Below are positions 1 through 6,672 of a stretch of DNA of 36,134 bases, piece by piece. The number at the start of each line of letters is the position of its first letter. Position 1 is the first letter of the stretch. The stretch is from Lysobacterales bacterium. GTDB taxonomy: Bacteria > Pseudomonadota > Gammaproteobacteria > Xanthomonadales > Rhodanobacteraceae. The DNA is taken from assembly GCA_015655335.1 (NCBI GenBank), contig JAATFF010000095.1, forward strand, positions 1 to 36,134. The letters run 5' to 3'. Below the pieces are notes generated by a model. That model ran no database searches. It worked only from the letters and a program-made list of their open reading frames with translations, and was not told the DNA's origin. The position numbers and the translations under genes were made by a program.

Positions 1-1022
1 ACCTGCATGAGCTGCAGATAGTCGATCACGATCAGACCGAGACCACCGTGCTCGCGATGCAGACGTCGCGAGCGCGACCGAAGCTCCACCGGCGAGAGGC
101 CCGGCGTATCGTCGATAAAGATCTTCGCTTCGGAGAGCAGCGCGATCGCATTCGTGACGCGCGGCCAATCCTCTTCGGCCAGATCGCCGTTGCGCAGATG
201 CTGCTGATGGATGCGGCCGACGGAAGAAATGAGACGGAAAGCCAGCTGCGAGGCGGACATTTCCATCGAAAACACCGCAACAGGCTTCTTTGCGCGAAGC
301 GCTGCTGCCTCGGCGATATTTAATGCAAACGCGGTCTTGCCCATCGACGGGCGCGCCGCGACGATGATCAAGTCGGAGGGCTGCAAACCCGACGTGAGAT
401 TGTCCAGATCGGTGAAGCCACTGGAAATACCAGTGAGCTGACCGCGATTCTGGTAACGCTCATGCAACAGGCGGAACGCATCTTTCACCGCCTCGCGCAT
501 CGACACGGTGTCTTTACGCCCGCGCGCGCCGGATTCGGCGATATGGAATACGCGTTGCTCGGCGCTTTCCAGCACCTCTTGCACGCCTTTGCCTTCGGGC
601 CGATAGCCGTCTTCCGTAATCGCGGTACCGGCGTCGATCAACTGCCGCAGCACGGATTTCTCGCGCACGATCTCCGCGTAAGCGGCAATGTTCGCGGCGC
701 TTGGCGTGGAGTTGGCCAGCTCGACCAGGTAACTGGCACCGCCAACCATCTCGGCCAAGTTGTTAGCCTCGAACCAATCGCCGAGCGTCACGGCATCGCA
801 CGGCATGCCCTTGTTGGCCAGCTCCGTGATAGCGCGCCAGATCAGCCGATGGTCCTTGCGGTAGAAGTCTTGCTCGCCAAGCTTGTCGGCCACTTTGTCC
901 AGCGCATCCGCCGCCAGCATCAGACCACCGAGCACCGCCTGTTCCGCATCGATGGAGTGCGGCGGCACGCGTAGGGCTTCGATGGCGCTGTTGTTGGATT
1001 TACGCTCGGGTACAAAGGACAT
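1..1022 (-). CDS. dnaB: Replicative DNA helicase DnaB (3' end cut by window edge)
   Basis: Hexameric 5'-3' helicase that unwinds DNA at the replication fork. The visible part is about 340 of the usual ~460 residues. It has the N-terminal DnaB domain (VPPHSIDAEQAVLGGLM near the start), the Walker A segment ARPSMGKT read from about 335-360, and the Walker B/helicase segment LIVIDYLQLM at the very edge of the window. The remaining C-terminal part lies to the left of base 1. Two in-frame ATGs exist, at 1028 and 1022. I prefer 1022 because an AGGGA lies at normal spacing before it. The gene follows rplI on the same strand, as in many proteobacteria, but a strong terminator lies between them, so it probably has its own promoter. 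Three DnaA-box-like 9-mers lie about 105 bp upstream. Confidence 0.96.
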   Translation of the reverse strand, partial: MSFVPERKSNNSAIEALRVPPHSIDAEQAVLGGLMLAADALDKVADKLGEQDFYRKDHRLIWRAITELANKGMPCDAVTLGDWFEANNLAEMVGGASYLVELANSTPSAANIAAYAEIVREKSVLRQLIDAGTAITEDGYRPEGKGVQEVLESAEQRVFHIAESGARGRKDTVSMREAVKDAFRLLHERYQNRGQLTGISSGFTDLDNLTSGLQPSDLIIVAARPSMGKTAFALNIAEAAALRAKKPVAVFSMEMSASQLAFRLISSVGRIHQQHLRNGDLAEEDWPRVTNAIALLSEAKIFIDDTPGLSPVELRSRSRRLHREHGGLGLIVIDYLQLMQ

Positions 1023-1130
1023 GGACATTCCCTGTTGCAAGGAAAGGCGCACAGGCCGCATCGGCAGGCACGGCTAGTGAGCATACGCAACAGCGTCTCA
1101 GACGGTAAGACAACAAGTCTGTGGCAATGC

Positions 1131-1160
1131 TGTGGATATGTTGTGAACAGACGTGGATAA
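1131..1160 (-). promoter_or_regulatory. Cluster of three DnaA-box-like 9-mers upstream of dnaB
   Basis: Read on the minus strand, 1152-1160 is TTATCCACG, 1142-1150 is CTGTTCACA and 1131-1139 is ATATCCACA. Against the consensus TTATNCACA they match 8/9, 7/9 and 8/9. All three point the same way and are spaced 10-11 bp, about one helical turn. They lie between the rplI terminator and dnaB. DnaA control of dnaB is an inference; no binding is shown. Confidence 0.4.
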
Positions 1161-1186
1161 AAGCGCCTGCGCCTCCGCCTGAAAAC

Positions 1187-1212
1187 AAACGGGCGCCATG
1201 TGGCGCCCGTTT
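1187..1212 (-). terminator. Rho-independent terminator after rplI
   Basis: Arms AAACGGGCGCCA (1187-1198) and TGGCGCCCGTTT (1201-1212) are perfect complements over 12 bp. On the minus strand the hairpin is followed by GTTTTC. It begins 28 nt after the rplI stop and would separate rpsF-rpsR-rplI from dnaB. Confidence 0.8.
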
Positions 1213-1239
1213 GCATCCATCCAAAGATGGCGTAGCGGC

Positions 1240-1689
1240 TTACTTCTCGCCGACCACGATCACCTTGACGGTGTTCTGCACGTCGGCGTGCAGGGCGATC
1301 AGCACGTCGAATTCGCCGATATGGCGGATCGGGCCTTCGCCTTGGATCACTTCACCCTTGTGGATGTCGTGACCGGCAGCCTGCAGCGCATCGGCGATCT
1401 CGCGCGGACCGACCGAGCCGTACAGCTTGCCTTCCGGGCTGGCGTTGGCGCTGATGGTCACCGACACGTCAGTCAGCTTGGCCTTGCGCGACTCGGCGCT
1501 GGCCAGCAAGGTATTAGCCTTGGCTTCGTATTCGGCACGACGCTGTTCGAACGCGGCGAGGTTCTCGGCGTTCACGCGCACGGCCTTGCCCTGCGGCAGC
1601 AAGTAGTTGCGGCCATAACCCGGCTTCACGTTGACCTTGTCGCCGAGGTTGCCGAGATTGCGCACTTTCTCGAGAAGAATGAGTTCCAT
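1240..1689 (-). CDS. rplI: 50S ribosomal protein L9
   Basis: Large-subunit protein L9, 149 residues, the usual length. The start [17 protein letters not shown] and the following glycine-rich [16 protein letters not shown] segment are the L9 N-terminal RNA-binding signature. The long connecting helix (about residues 40-75) and the C-terminal domain containing [12 protein letters not shown] follow. It is the third gene of rpsF-rpsR-rplI. A purine-rich AAGGAA lies just before the ATG. The gap to rpsR is unusually long (152 bp) and carries two hairpins. A terminator lies 28 nt downstream. Confidence 0.98.
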   Translation of the reverse strand: MELILLEKVRNLGNLGDKVNVKPGYGRNYLLPQGKAVRVNAENLAAFEQRRAEYEAKANTLLASAESRKAKLTDVSVTISANASPEGKLYGSVGPREIADALQAAGHDIHKGEVIQGEGPIRHIGEFDVLIALHADVQNTVKVIVVGEK

Positions 1690-1758
1690 GGTGGTTCCTT
1701 AGATTCGTTAGCACCGGTGTGGCCCGGCGCAGCCGTGGACGGTTGTCCGAAGTGTTAC

Positions 1759-1831
1759 CCCTCTCTTCGTCAACAACTATGTAAACGAGGAGAGGGTTGG
1801 AGCACGCCCTTCTCCCGCTAAGGAGAAGGGC
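1759..1831. repeat. Two tandem pyrimidine-rich hairpins between rpsR and rplI
   Basis: Hairpin one pairs 1759-1770 (CCCTCTCTTCGT) with 1785-1796 (ACGAGGAGAGGG), with one G-U type pair. Hairpin two pairs 1806-1815 (GCCCTTCTCC) with 1822-1831 (GGAGAAGGGC) perfectly, with a 6-base loop. Neither is followed by a clear T-run on the minus strand. The arms resemble each other and look like short palindromic intergenic repeats. They could also protect or partly attenuate the ribosomal mRNA. Confidence 0.6.
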
Positions 1832-1841
1832 TCACGATCGA

Positions 1842-2072
1842 TTAAACGTCGTGGTTATCGGTGTACGGCAGCAGCGCCAGGAAGCGGGCGCGCTTGATGG
1901 CCGTGGCCAGCTGACGCTGGTAGCGAGCCTTGGTGCCGGTGATGCGGCTGGGAACGATCTTGCCGTTCTCAGTGACGTACTGGCGCAACGTGTTGAGATC
2001 CTTGTAGTCGATCTCTTTGACGTTTTCAGCCGTGAAACGGCAGAACTTGCGGCGGCGAAAGAACTTGGACAT
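1842..2072 (-). CDS. rpsR: 30S ribosomal protein S18
   Basis: Small-subunit protein S18, 76 residues, the normal size. It shows the basic N-terminus [13 protein letters not shown], the segment [27 protein letters not shown] and the arginine-rich [18 protein letters not shown], all typical of S18. S18 forms a heterodimer with S6 on the 30S platform. The gene starts 14 bp after rpsF, so the two are co-transcribed. Followed by a hairpin-rich gap before rplI. Confidence 0.98.
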   Translation of the reverse strand: MSKFFRRRKFCRFTAENVKEIDYKDLNTLRQYVTENGKIVPSRITGTKARYQRQLATAIKRARFLALLPYTDNHDV

Positions 2073-2086
2073 GGCTTGGACTCCTA

Positions 2087-2515
2087 TCAGTCTTCGATTT
2101 CAACGTCGTCGCTATCGGCGCGACCCACGCGGCGGTCGTCGCCATCGGAATCGTCGTCACGGCGGCGTGAGGACTTGGCGTCATCCTTTTCCTTGCTCTT
2201 AAGGATGAAGGACTGCTCGGTATCGGCCTCGTCGCGCTTGACCACCAGGTGGCGCAGCACGGCGTCGTTGAAGCGGAAACCCGACTCCAGCTCGTTCAGC
2301 GCGTTCTGGCTCACTTCGATGTTGAGCATGACGTAGTGAGCCTTGGCCAGGTTCACGATCGGGTATGCCAGCTGGCGGCGGCCCCAGTCTTCCAGGCGGT
2401 GGATCTTGCCGCCGTCGGCCGTGATCAGCGCCTTGTAACGCTCGATCATCGCCGGAACCTGCTCGCTCTGGTCAGGGTGGACCAGAAACACTACTTCGTA
2501 ATGACGCAAGGTCAT
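2087..2515 (-). CDS. rpsF: 30S ribosomal protein S6
   Basis: Small-subunit protein S6, 142 residues. The N-terminal [20 protein letters not shown], the [14 protein letters not shown] segment and [10 protein letters not shown] are diagnostic. After the ~95-residue core there is a long charged tail, Lys/Arg/Asp-rich with runs of acidic residues and ending DDVEIED. Acidic or charged S6 tails are known; in E. coli the tail is glutamylated by RimK, though this tail is mostly Asp. An AAGGAG ribosome-binding site (plus-strand 2523-2528) precedes the ATG. The first gene of the operon, it carries a structured leader. Confidence 0.98.
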   Translation of the reverse strand: MTLRHYEVVFLVHPDQSEQVPAMIERYKALITADGGKIHRLEDWGRRQLAYPIVNLAKAHYVMLNIEVSQNALNELESGFRFNDAVLRHLVVKRDEADTEQSFILKSKEKDDAKSSRRRDDDSDGDDRRVGRADSDDVEIED

Positions 2516-2531
2516 TGGGGAAACTCCTTAT

Positions 2532-2559
2532 GGATGCGACCCTTACGGGCCTCGCAGCC
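2532..2559 (-). promoter_or_regulatory. Structured leader hairpin of rpsF
   Basis: On the minus strand a stem forms from GGCTGCGA and TCGCATCC (one A-G mismatch), a GG bulge, then CCC-GTAA-GGG with a GNRA-type tetraloop. It ends about 17 nt before the rpsF start codon, next to the Shine-Dalgarno. S6:S18 leader motifs that let the S6-S18 dimer repress its own operon are known in bacteria. Assigning this hairpin to that class is inference, as I could not align it to the published consensus. Confidence 0.45.
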
Positions 2560-2620
2560 TCCCGCGGATACGGTGAGACAAGAGACTGCCCATGCCCTGT
2601 GGGGTATGGACAGAAGCGGA

Positions 2621-2650
2621 ATTGTAAGCGGGATCAATCAGTCAGCGCAA
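2621..2650 (-). promoter_or_regulatory. Possible rpsF operon promoter
   Basis: On the minus strand the -10 is TACAAT (plus 2621-2626), with TTGCGC (plus 2645-2650) 18 bp upstream as a weak -35. This would give a leader of about 100 nt containing the 2532-2559 hairpin. The -10 is good and the -35 poor. Confidence 0.4.
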
Positions 2651-2711
2651 GTCGCTGAATTGACTGGAGATGGGCAGGGGTGAAGGGTGTGCCGCCCCGT
2701 CAACGCAATCT

Positions 2712-2786
2712 GTCGTCCCGGCGAAAGCCGGGATCCGGCGTCTTGACCGCCATCAGGCGCTGGGTCCCGGCTTTCGCCGGGACGAC
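2712..2786. repeat. REP doublet (REPIN-like) palindromic element
   Basis: The left arm 2712-2736 starts GTCGTCCCGGCGAAAGCC. The right arm 2762-2786 is its inverted copy, with one mismatch in 25. Each arm also contains an internal small palindrome, CCCGGCGAAAGCCGGG. The pair is separated by 25 bp and lies between rpsF and the IscA gene. This matches the architecture of paired REP sequences mobilised by RAYT transposases; no RAYT is in the window. Confidence 0.75.
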
Positions 2787-2823
2787 GGGGAATATGGGCG
2801 GTTGGAGATCAGGGACGCGGGAC

Positions 2824-3150
2824 TTACCCAACCGTAAAACTTTCCCCGCAGCCGCACTCCCCCGTCGCATTGGGGTTGTGGAACACGAAGCTCGCGTTGA
2901 GCCCCTGGCGTTGAAAGTCGATCACGGTGCCATCCACCAGCGCCAGGCTCTTGGCATCCACGATCACCGGCACGCCGTCGATCTGGAAAGTCTGGTCGTC
3001 GGTGCCAACGGTATCGGCCAGGTCCACCACGTAAGCGAATCCCGAACAGCCGGTTCGTTTCACACCGAAACGAATACCCGCAGCCGCGGGCGTCTGCGTC
3101 AGAAACTGGCGCATGCGTTGATTGGCGGAGGCAGTAATAGAAATAGTCAT
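2824..3150 (-). CDS. iscA: A-type iron-sulfur carrier protein (IscA-like)
   Basis: Carrier for iron-sulfur clusters or iron in Fe-S protein assembly. With the ATG at 3150 it has 108 residues, normal for IscA. The three conserved cysteines are visible: C35 in RTGCSGFAY, and C99 and C101 in GECGCGESF. The sequence resembles IscA ([26 protein letters not shown]) more than ErpA. An upstream in-frame ATG at 3171 would add MQEVPTL. The gene stands alone here, not within an isc or suf operon, and is divergent from asnS across about 108 bp. The exact paralog (IscA, SufA or ErpA) is less certain than the family. Confidence 0.88.
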   Translation of the reverse strand: MTISITASANQRMRQFLTQTPAAAGIRFGVKRTGCSGFAYVVDLADTVGTDDQTFQIDGVPVIVDAKSLALVDGTVIDFQRQGLNASFVFHNPNATGECGCGESFTVG

Positions 3151-3258
3151 AAGAGTCGGCACTTCCTGCATGTCGCAGTGCAGGCAACGGCTACATTATC
3201 ATGCCCGCTTGCCTTAACGCCCTACATAGATGGGCGCCTTTCCCAGGAGTTTCAATCC

Positions 3259-4659
3259 ATGACGGTGGTCAGCGTCAAACAGGCTCTTTCCGGCAAGCTC
3301 GAAGCCGGCAGCAAGGTCACAGTGCGCGGCTGGGTACGAACCCAGCGCGAATCCAAGGCCGGCCTGTCCTTCGTCAATGTTACCGACGGTTCATGCTTCG
3401 ACCCGATCCAGGCCGTTGTGCCGGCGACGCTGGCCAATTACGAGAGTGAGGTAAAACACCTTACGACCGGTGCCGCTCTCATCGTCAGCGGCACGCTGGT
3501 TCCGTCTCAGGGCAAGGGCCAGGCGTTCGAACTCCAGGCGGACAGCGTGCAAGTCACCGGTTTCGTGGACGATCCGAACACTTACCCCATCCAGCCCAAG
3601 CCACACTCCATGGAATTCCTGCGCGAGGTCGCGCATCTGCGTCCGCGCACTAATTTGTTTGGCGCTGTGACGCGCGTTCGTCACACCATGATGACGGCGA
3701 TCCATCGTCACCTGACCGAGCAAGGTTTCTTCTGGATCAACACGCCGATCATCACCACCTCCGATGCCGAGGGTGCTGGCGATATGTTCCGGCTGTCCAC
3801 GCTGGATCTGGCGAACCTGCCGCGTGACGAAAAAGGCAAGATCGATTTCCGCAAGGATTTCTTCGGACGCGAAGCGTTTCTCACCGTATCCGGTCAGCTC
3901 AATGTCGAAGCGTATGCCTTGGCGATGAGCAAGGTGTACACCTTCGGCCCGACTTTCCGTGCCGAAAACTCCAACACGCCGCGCCATCTGGCGGAGTTCT
4001 GGATGGTGGAGCCGGAAATTGCCTTCGCCGATCTGGCTGCCGACGCGGACTGCGCCGAGGCGTTCCTGAAAGCGATTTTCAAGGCGGTGCTCGAAGAGCG
4101 CACCGATGACATGGCGTTTTTCGCCGAACGCGTGCAACCAGATGCCATCACGCGCCTGGAAAACTTCATCGCCCAGCCGTTCGAACGCATCGACTACACC
4201 GATGCCATCGAAATCCTTAAAAAATCCGGTCAGAAATTCGACTTCCCCGTTGCCTGGGGCGTCGATCTGCAAACCGAACATGAGCGCTATCTGGCTGAAA
4301 AGCATATTGGCCGTCCGGTCGTGGTGATGAACTACCCCGAGCAGATCAAAGCCTTCTACATGCGCCTGAACGATGACGAGAAAACCGTCGCCGCAATGGA
4401 TGTGCTCGCCCCCGGCATTGGTGAAATCATCGGTGGCGCCCAGCGCGAGGAGCGCCTGGACTACCTCGACCGACGCATGACCAAGTTCGGTCTCGATATC
4501 GCCACGTACGGCTGGTATCGTGACCTGCGTCGATATGGCACCGTACCCCACGCTGGCTTCGGCCTCGGTTTTGAACGTCTGTTGGTGTACGTCTGCGGGT
4601 TATCCAACATCCGCGATGCCATCCCTTATCCACGCGCAGCTGGTAGCGCCGAATTCTGA
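3259..4659 (+). CDS. asnS: Asparaginyl-tRNA synthetase
   Basis: Charges tRNA-Asn with asparagine; class II synthetase of 466 residues, the standard length. An N-terminal OB-fold anticodon-binding domain (about 15-110, [23 protein letters not shown]) precedes the catalytic core. Motif 2 is around [21 protein letters not shown] and motif 3 is [13 protein letters not shown] near the C-terminus. I start at the ATG at 3259 because CAGGAGT lies about 8 bp before it and the OB-fold begins right after. The open frame runs upstream through the REPIN and IscA region, but that is not coding. The stop is only 12 bp before the next gene, so asnS probably heads a long transcript. Confidence 0.98.
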   Translation: MTVVSVKQALSGKLEAGSKVTVRGWVRTQRESKAGLSFVNVTDGSCFDPIQAVVPATLANYESEVKHLTTGAALIVSGTLVPSQGKGQAFELQADSVQVTGFVDDPNTYPIQPKPHSMEFLREVAHLRPRTNLFGAVTRVRHTMMTAIHRHLTEQGFFWINTPIITTSDAEGAGDMFRLSTLDLANLPRDEKGKIDFRKDFFGREAFLTVSGQLNVEAYALAMSKVYTFGPTFRAENSNTPRHLAEFWMVEPEIAFADLAADADCAEAFLKAIFKAVLEERTDDMAFFAERVQPDAITRLENFIAQPFERIDYTDAIEILKKSGQKFDFPVAWGVDLQTEHERYLAEKHIGRPVVVMNYPEQIKAFYMRLNDDEKTVAAMDVLAPGIGEIIGGAQREERLDYLDRRMTKFGLDIATYGWYRDLRRYGTVPHAGFGLGFERLLVYVCGLSNIRDAIPYPRAAGSAEF

Positions 4660-4671
4660 TTGATCCCGCAC

Positions 4672-5472
4672 ATGCGTCTCCGACTCCTGCTCACGCTTGC
4701 ACTTACTCTCCTGCTTGGCGCCTGCCATAGCGTCAAGCTGCCGTCGATTCCATTGCCGACCAACATCCTGCCGCAAAGCCCGCCACCCAAAACGGTGGCC
4801 GATGCGAAGAAGCAGCTTGATCAGGCAACGCCTTGCTGTACGAGCTTTGCCGATTTCTCGTACCAGACGCGTTTGCCGTGGCGTCCGCAACAGTTCGTGC
4901 TGGGTAACGGCAGCCCTGTAGCCGCGATCAACGGTATACGCAGCTATTTCCTGGCCTTCGCACTGCCGCCCGACGCCAAGCTGCCTTACAAGATCGCACT
5001 GAAGTCCGAACTCAGCAGCCGCTCCGTGATGAGTTCCAGCTATCTGTTTGCACCCAGCGTGGTGCAACTCGACGATGCGTTCCAGCCGATCGATTCGCAG
5101 GACGTCAAACTGTGCGAATACATGGGCTGGAGCAGCAGCGACAGCGGTGCGTTCGGCAGCGTCGCCATCACGGACAAGCGGGCGCGCTACGTGGTTGTCT
5201 ACAGCTCTGGCAAGCAACAGGCGGACAACACGTATTGGGAACAGTCCGCGAGTACCTTCTCCACATCGAGCACCAGCACACCTGAAGCCGTCAGCATGGG
5301 CGGTAGTTACAAAATCCAGCATGGCCCCGATGGCACGGTTTGGGTCGGCATGATGGATAAGAACTATGCCGAAGCGGTGAACAAGGCCGTCTGTGGTAAG
5401 GCACCGCAAGGCGAAGGTTTATTGCATACCTTGCACACGGATTTGCCGCACTTGAGCTGGAGCAGCCTTTGA
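4672..5472 (+). CDS. MalM-like outer-envelope lipoprotein
   Basis: Predicted lipoprotein of 266 residues. The signal peptide MRLRLLLTLALTLLLGAC ends in a lipobox with Cys18 as the lipidation site. The middle and C-terminal parts resemble the MalM (maltose operon periplasmic protein) family: SYLFAPSVVQLDDAFQPI, ARYVVVYSSGKQ and YKIQHGPDGTVWVG align in order with MalM segments. No mal genes are nearby, so a maltose role should not be assumed. A TTG at 4660 would start earlier, but the ATG at 4672 gives a clean signal peptide. It begins 12 bp after asnS and its TGA overlaps the next start codon, indicating co-transcription. Family by eye from motif order, moderate confidence. Confidence 0.7.
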   Translation: MRLRLLLTLALTLLLGACHSVKLPSIPLPTNILPQSPPPKTVADAKKQLDQATPCCTSFADFSYQTRLPWRPQQFVLGNGSPVAAINGIRSYFLAFALPPDAKLPYKIALKSELSSRSVMSSSYLFAPSVVQLDDAFQPIDSQDVKLCEYMGWSSSDSGAFGSVAITDKRARYVVVYSSGKQQADNTYWEQSASTFSTSSTSTPEAVSMGGSYKIQHGPDGTVWVGMMDKNYAEAVNKAVCGKAPQGEGLLHTLHTDLPHLSWSSL

Positions 5473-5795
5473 CTCAACTCGTGGTCTACATCGGCTTGCT
5501 GCTGATCGGCCTTGCATGTTTCATCACGCACGCCGTATTGCCTTTTCGCATTGCCAAACGTCTGCGCCAGGATTACCCGCAGCATTGGAAAGTGATCGTA
5601 GACACGGGTAGCGGCGCCGCCGCGCGTGGGCCGCAGCTGTGGCTGCGGATGCAGCATGTCTTGCGTTCGCCGGCGATTGCCGCTATCGACGATGCTGCGA
5701 TTACGCGTCTTTGGCGCGTCTGGCGCTACAGTCAGTGGGTCGCGTGGACGTGCTGGATTGCCGCGCTCGCCCTTCAATGGTTCAGTCATTCCTGA
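5469..5795 (+). CDS. Small hypothetical membrane protein
   Basis: 108 residues with a TTG start that overlaps the preceding stop (TTGA), so translation is probably coupled. A hydrophobic segment at about residues 4-26 (VVYIGLLLIGLACFITHAVL) and a second at about 88-104 (WVAWTCWIAALALQWF) flank a basic/amphipathic middle with many arginines and tryptophans. I do not recognise a family. The layout of two membrane segments with a cytoplasmic or periplasmic loop, right after a lipoprotein gene, suggests an envelope role shared with that gene. This is inference only. Confidence 0.65.
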   Translation: MTQLVVYIGLLLIGLACFITHAVLPFRIAKRLRQDYPQHWKVIVDTGSGAAARGPQLWLRMQHVLRSPAIAAIDDAAITRLWRVWRYSQWVAWTCWIAALALQWFSHS

Positions 5796-5823
5796 GCTTG
5801 CGTCGACGTTCCGAGGAGATCGT

Positions 5824-6615
5824 ATGGAGCTGAATCTGAGCGGCCGTCATGCATTGGTGTGCGGCGCATCGCAAGGCATTGGTCGCGCGACGGCCATCGA
5901 ACTGGCCGAACTGGGCGCCAATGTCACCCTATTGGCACGCTCCGCCGAGCAGCTGAAGGCACTCGCCGACAGCTTGCCGCGAAAGCATCCAACCCAACAC
6001 CACGACTGGCGCAGCGTCGACATGCAGGACACCCACGGCCTGCAAGCCGCAGCGGTCGAGATCGTCGCAGCCCATCCCGTTCACATCCTGATCAACAACA
6101 CGGGCGGCCCGCCTGGAGGCCCCGCCTACAGCGCCGAGCCGGCAGCATTCGAAAACACGTTCCGGCAGCATCTGCTCGCGGGCCAAGTGCTGTTGCAGGC
6201 GGTGCTGCCCGGCATGCGCGACAGCGGCTATGGGCGTCTGGTCAATGTCATTTCCACCTCGGTGAAAGAACCGATTCCGGGGCTTGGCGTTTCCAATACG
6301 ATCCGCGCCGCCGTGGCCGCCTGGTCGAAAACACTGGCAGGCGAACTCGCCGTCGATGGCATTACCGTCAACAACGTGCTGCCGGGCTATACCCGTACTG
6401 CCCGCCTGGATGGGCTACTCGCCGCGCAATCGAAAAAGAGTGGCCGCAGCGAGCAGGAGCTGGCCGAGGAAATGGCAGCCGCCGTTCCGGCGCGCCGCTT
6501 CGGCGAACCGGCCGAAGTGGCAGCGGTCATTGCGTTTCTTTGCACGCCGGCGGCTGCCTACGTCAACGGTGTCAGCATTGCGGTGGATGGCGGCAGAACG
6601 CGGGCGCTTAGCTAG
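5824..6615 (+). CDS. SDR-family protein with altered catalytic motif
   Basis: Short-chain dehydrogenase/reductase fold, 263 residues. The Rossmann motif GASQGIGRA lies near residues 13-21, and NNTGGPPGG stands where NNAG is usual. Where classical SDRs have Tyr-x-x-x-Lys, this protein reads SNTIR (Ser and Arg) in VSNTIRAAVAAWSKTLAGEL. This resembles the atypical beta-ketoacyl-reductase-like SDR subgroup lacking the full catalytic tetrad. The ATG at 5824 is preceded by GAGGAG; a longer open frame upstream overlaps the preceding gene and is not used. It is followed by 2-aminomuconate-semialdehyde dehydrogenase, carbonic anhydrase and RidA genes, so it may serve the same catabolic pathway, perhaps in a non-redox or unusual role. 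Confidence 0.88.
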   Translation: MELNLSGRHALVCGASQGIGRATAIELAELGANVTLLARSAEQLKALADSLPRKHPTQHHDWRSVDMQDTHGLQAAAVEIVAAHPVHILINNTGGPPGGPAYSAEPAAFENTFRQHLLAGQVLLQAVLPGMRDSGYGRLVNVISTSVKEPIPGLGVSNTIRAAVAAWSKTLAGELAVDGITVNNVLPGYTRTARLDGLLAAQSKKSGRSEQELAEEMAAAVPARRFGEPAEVAAVIAFLCTPAAAYVNGVSIAVDGGRTRALS

Positions 6616-6672
6616 ACATCGATACGCATGCGTTCGGTGCAATCGGACCGAACAGGCTCTAAGCTTGTGCGG

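Noticed and set aside
2680-3258. Long in-frame extension of asnS to an upstream start
   Set aside because: It runs through the REPIN and antisense to the IscA gene; the asnS protein begins at the OB-fold after a good ribosome-binding site at 3259.
3391-4551. 386-codon open frame antisense to asnS
   Set aside because: It mirrors a highly conserved synthetase in high-GC DNA and resembles no protein family; such frames arise from codon bias.
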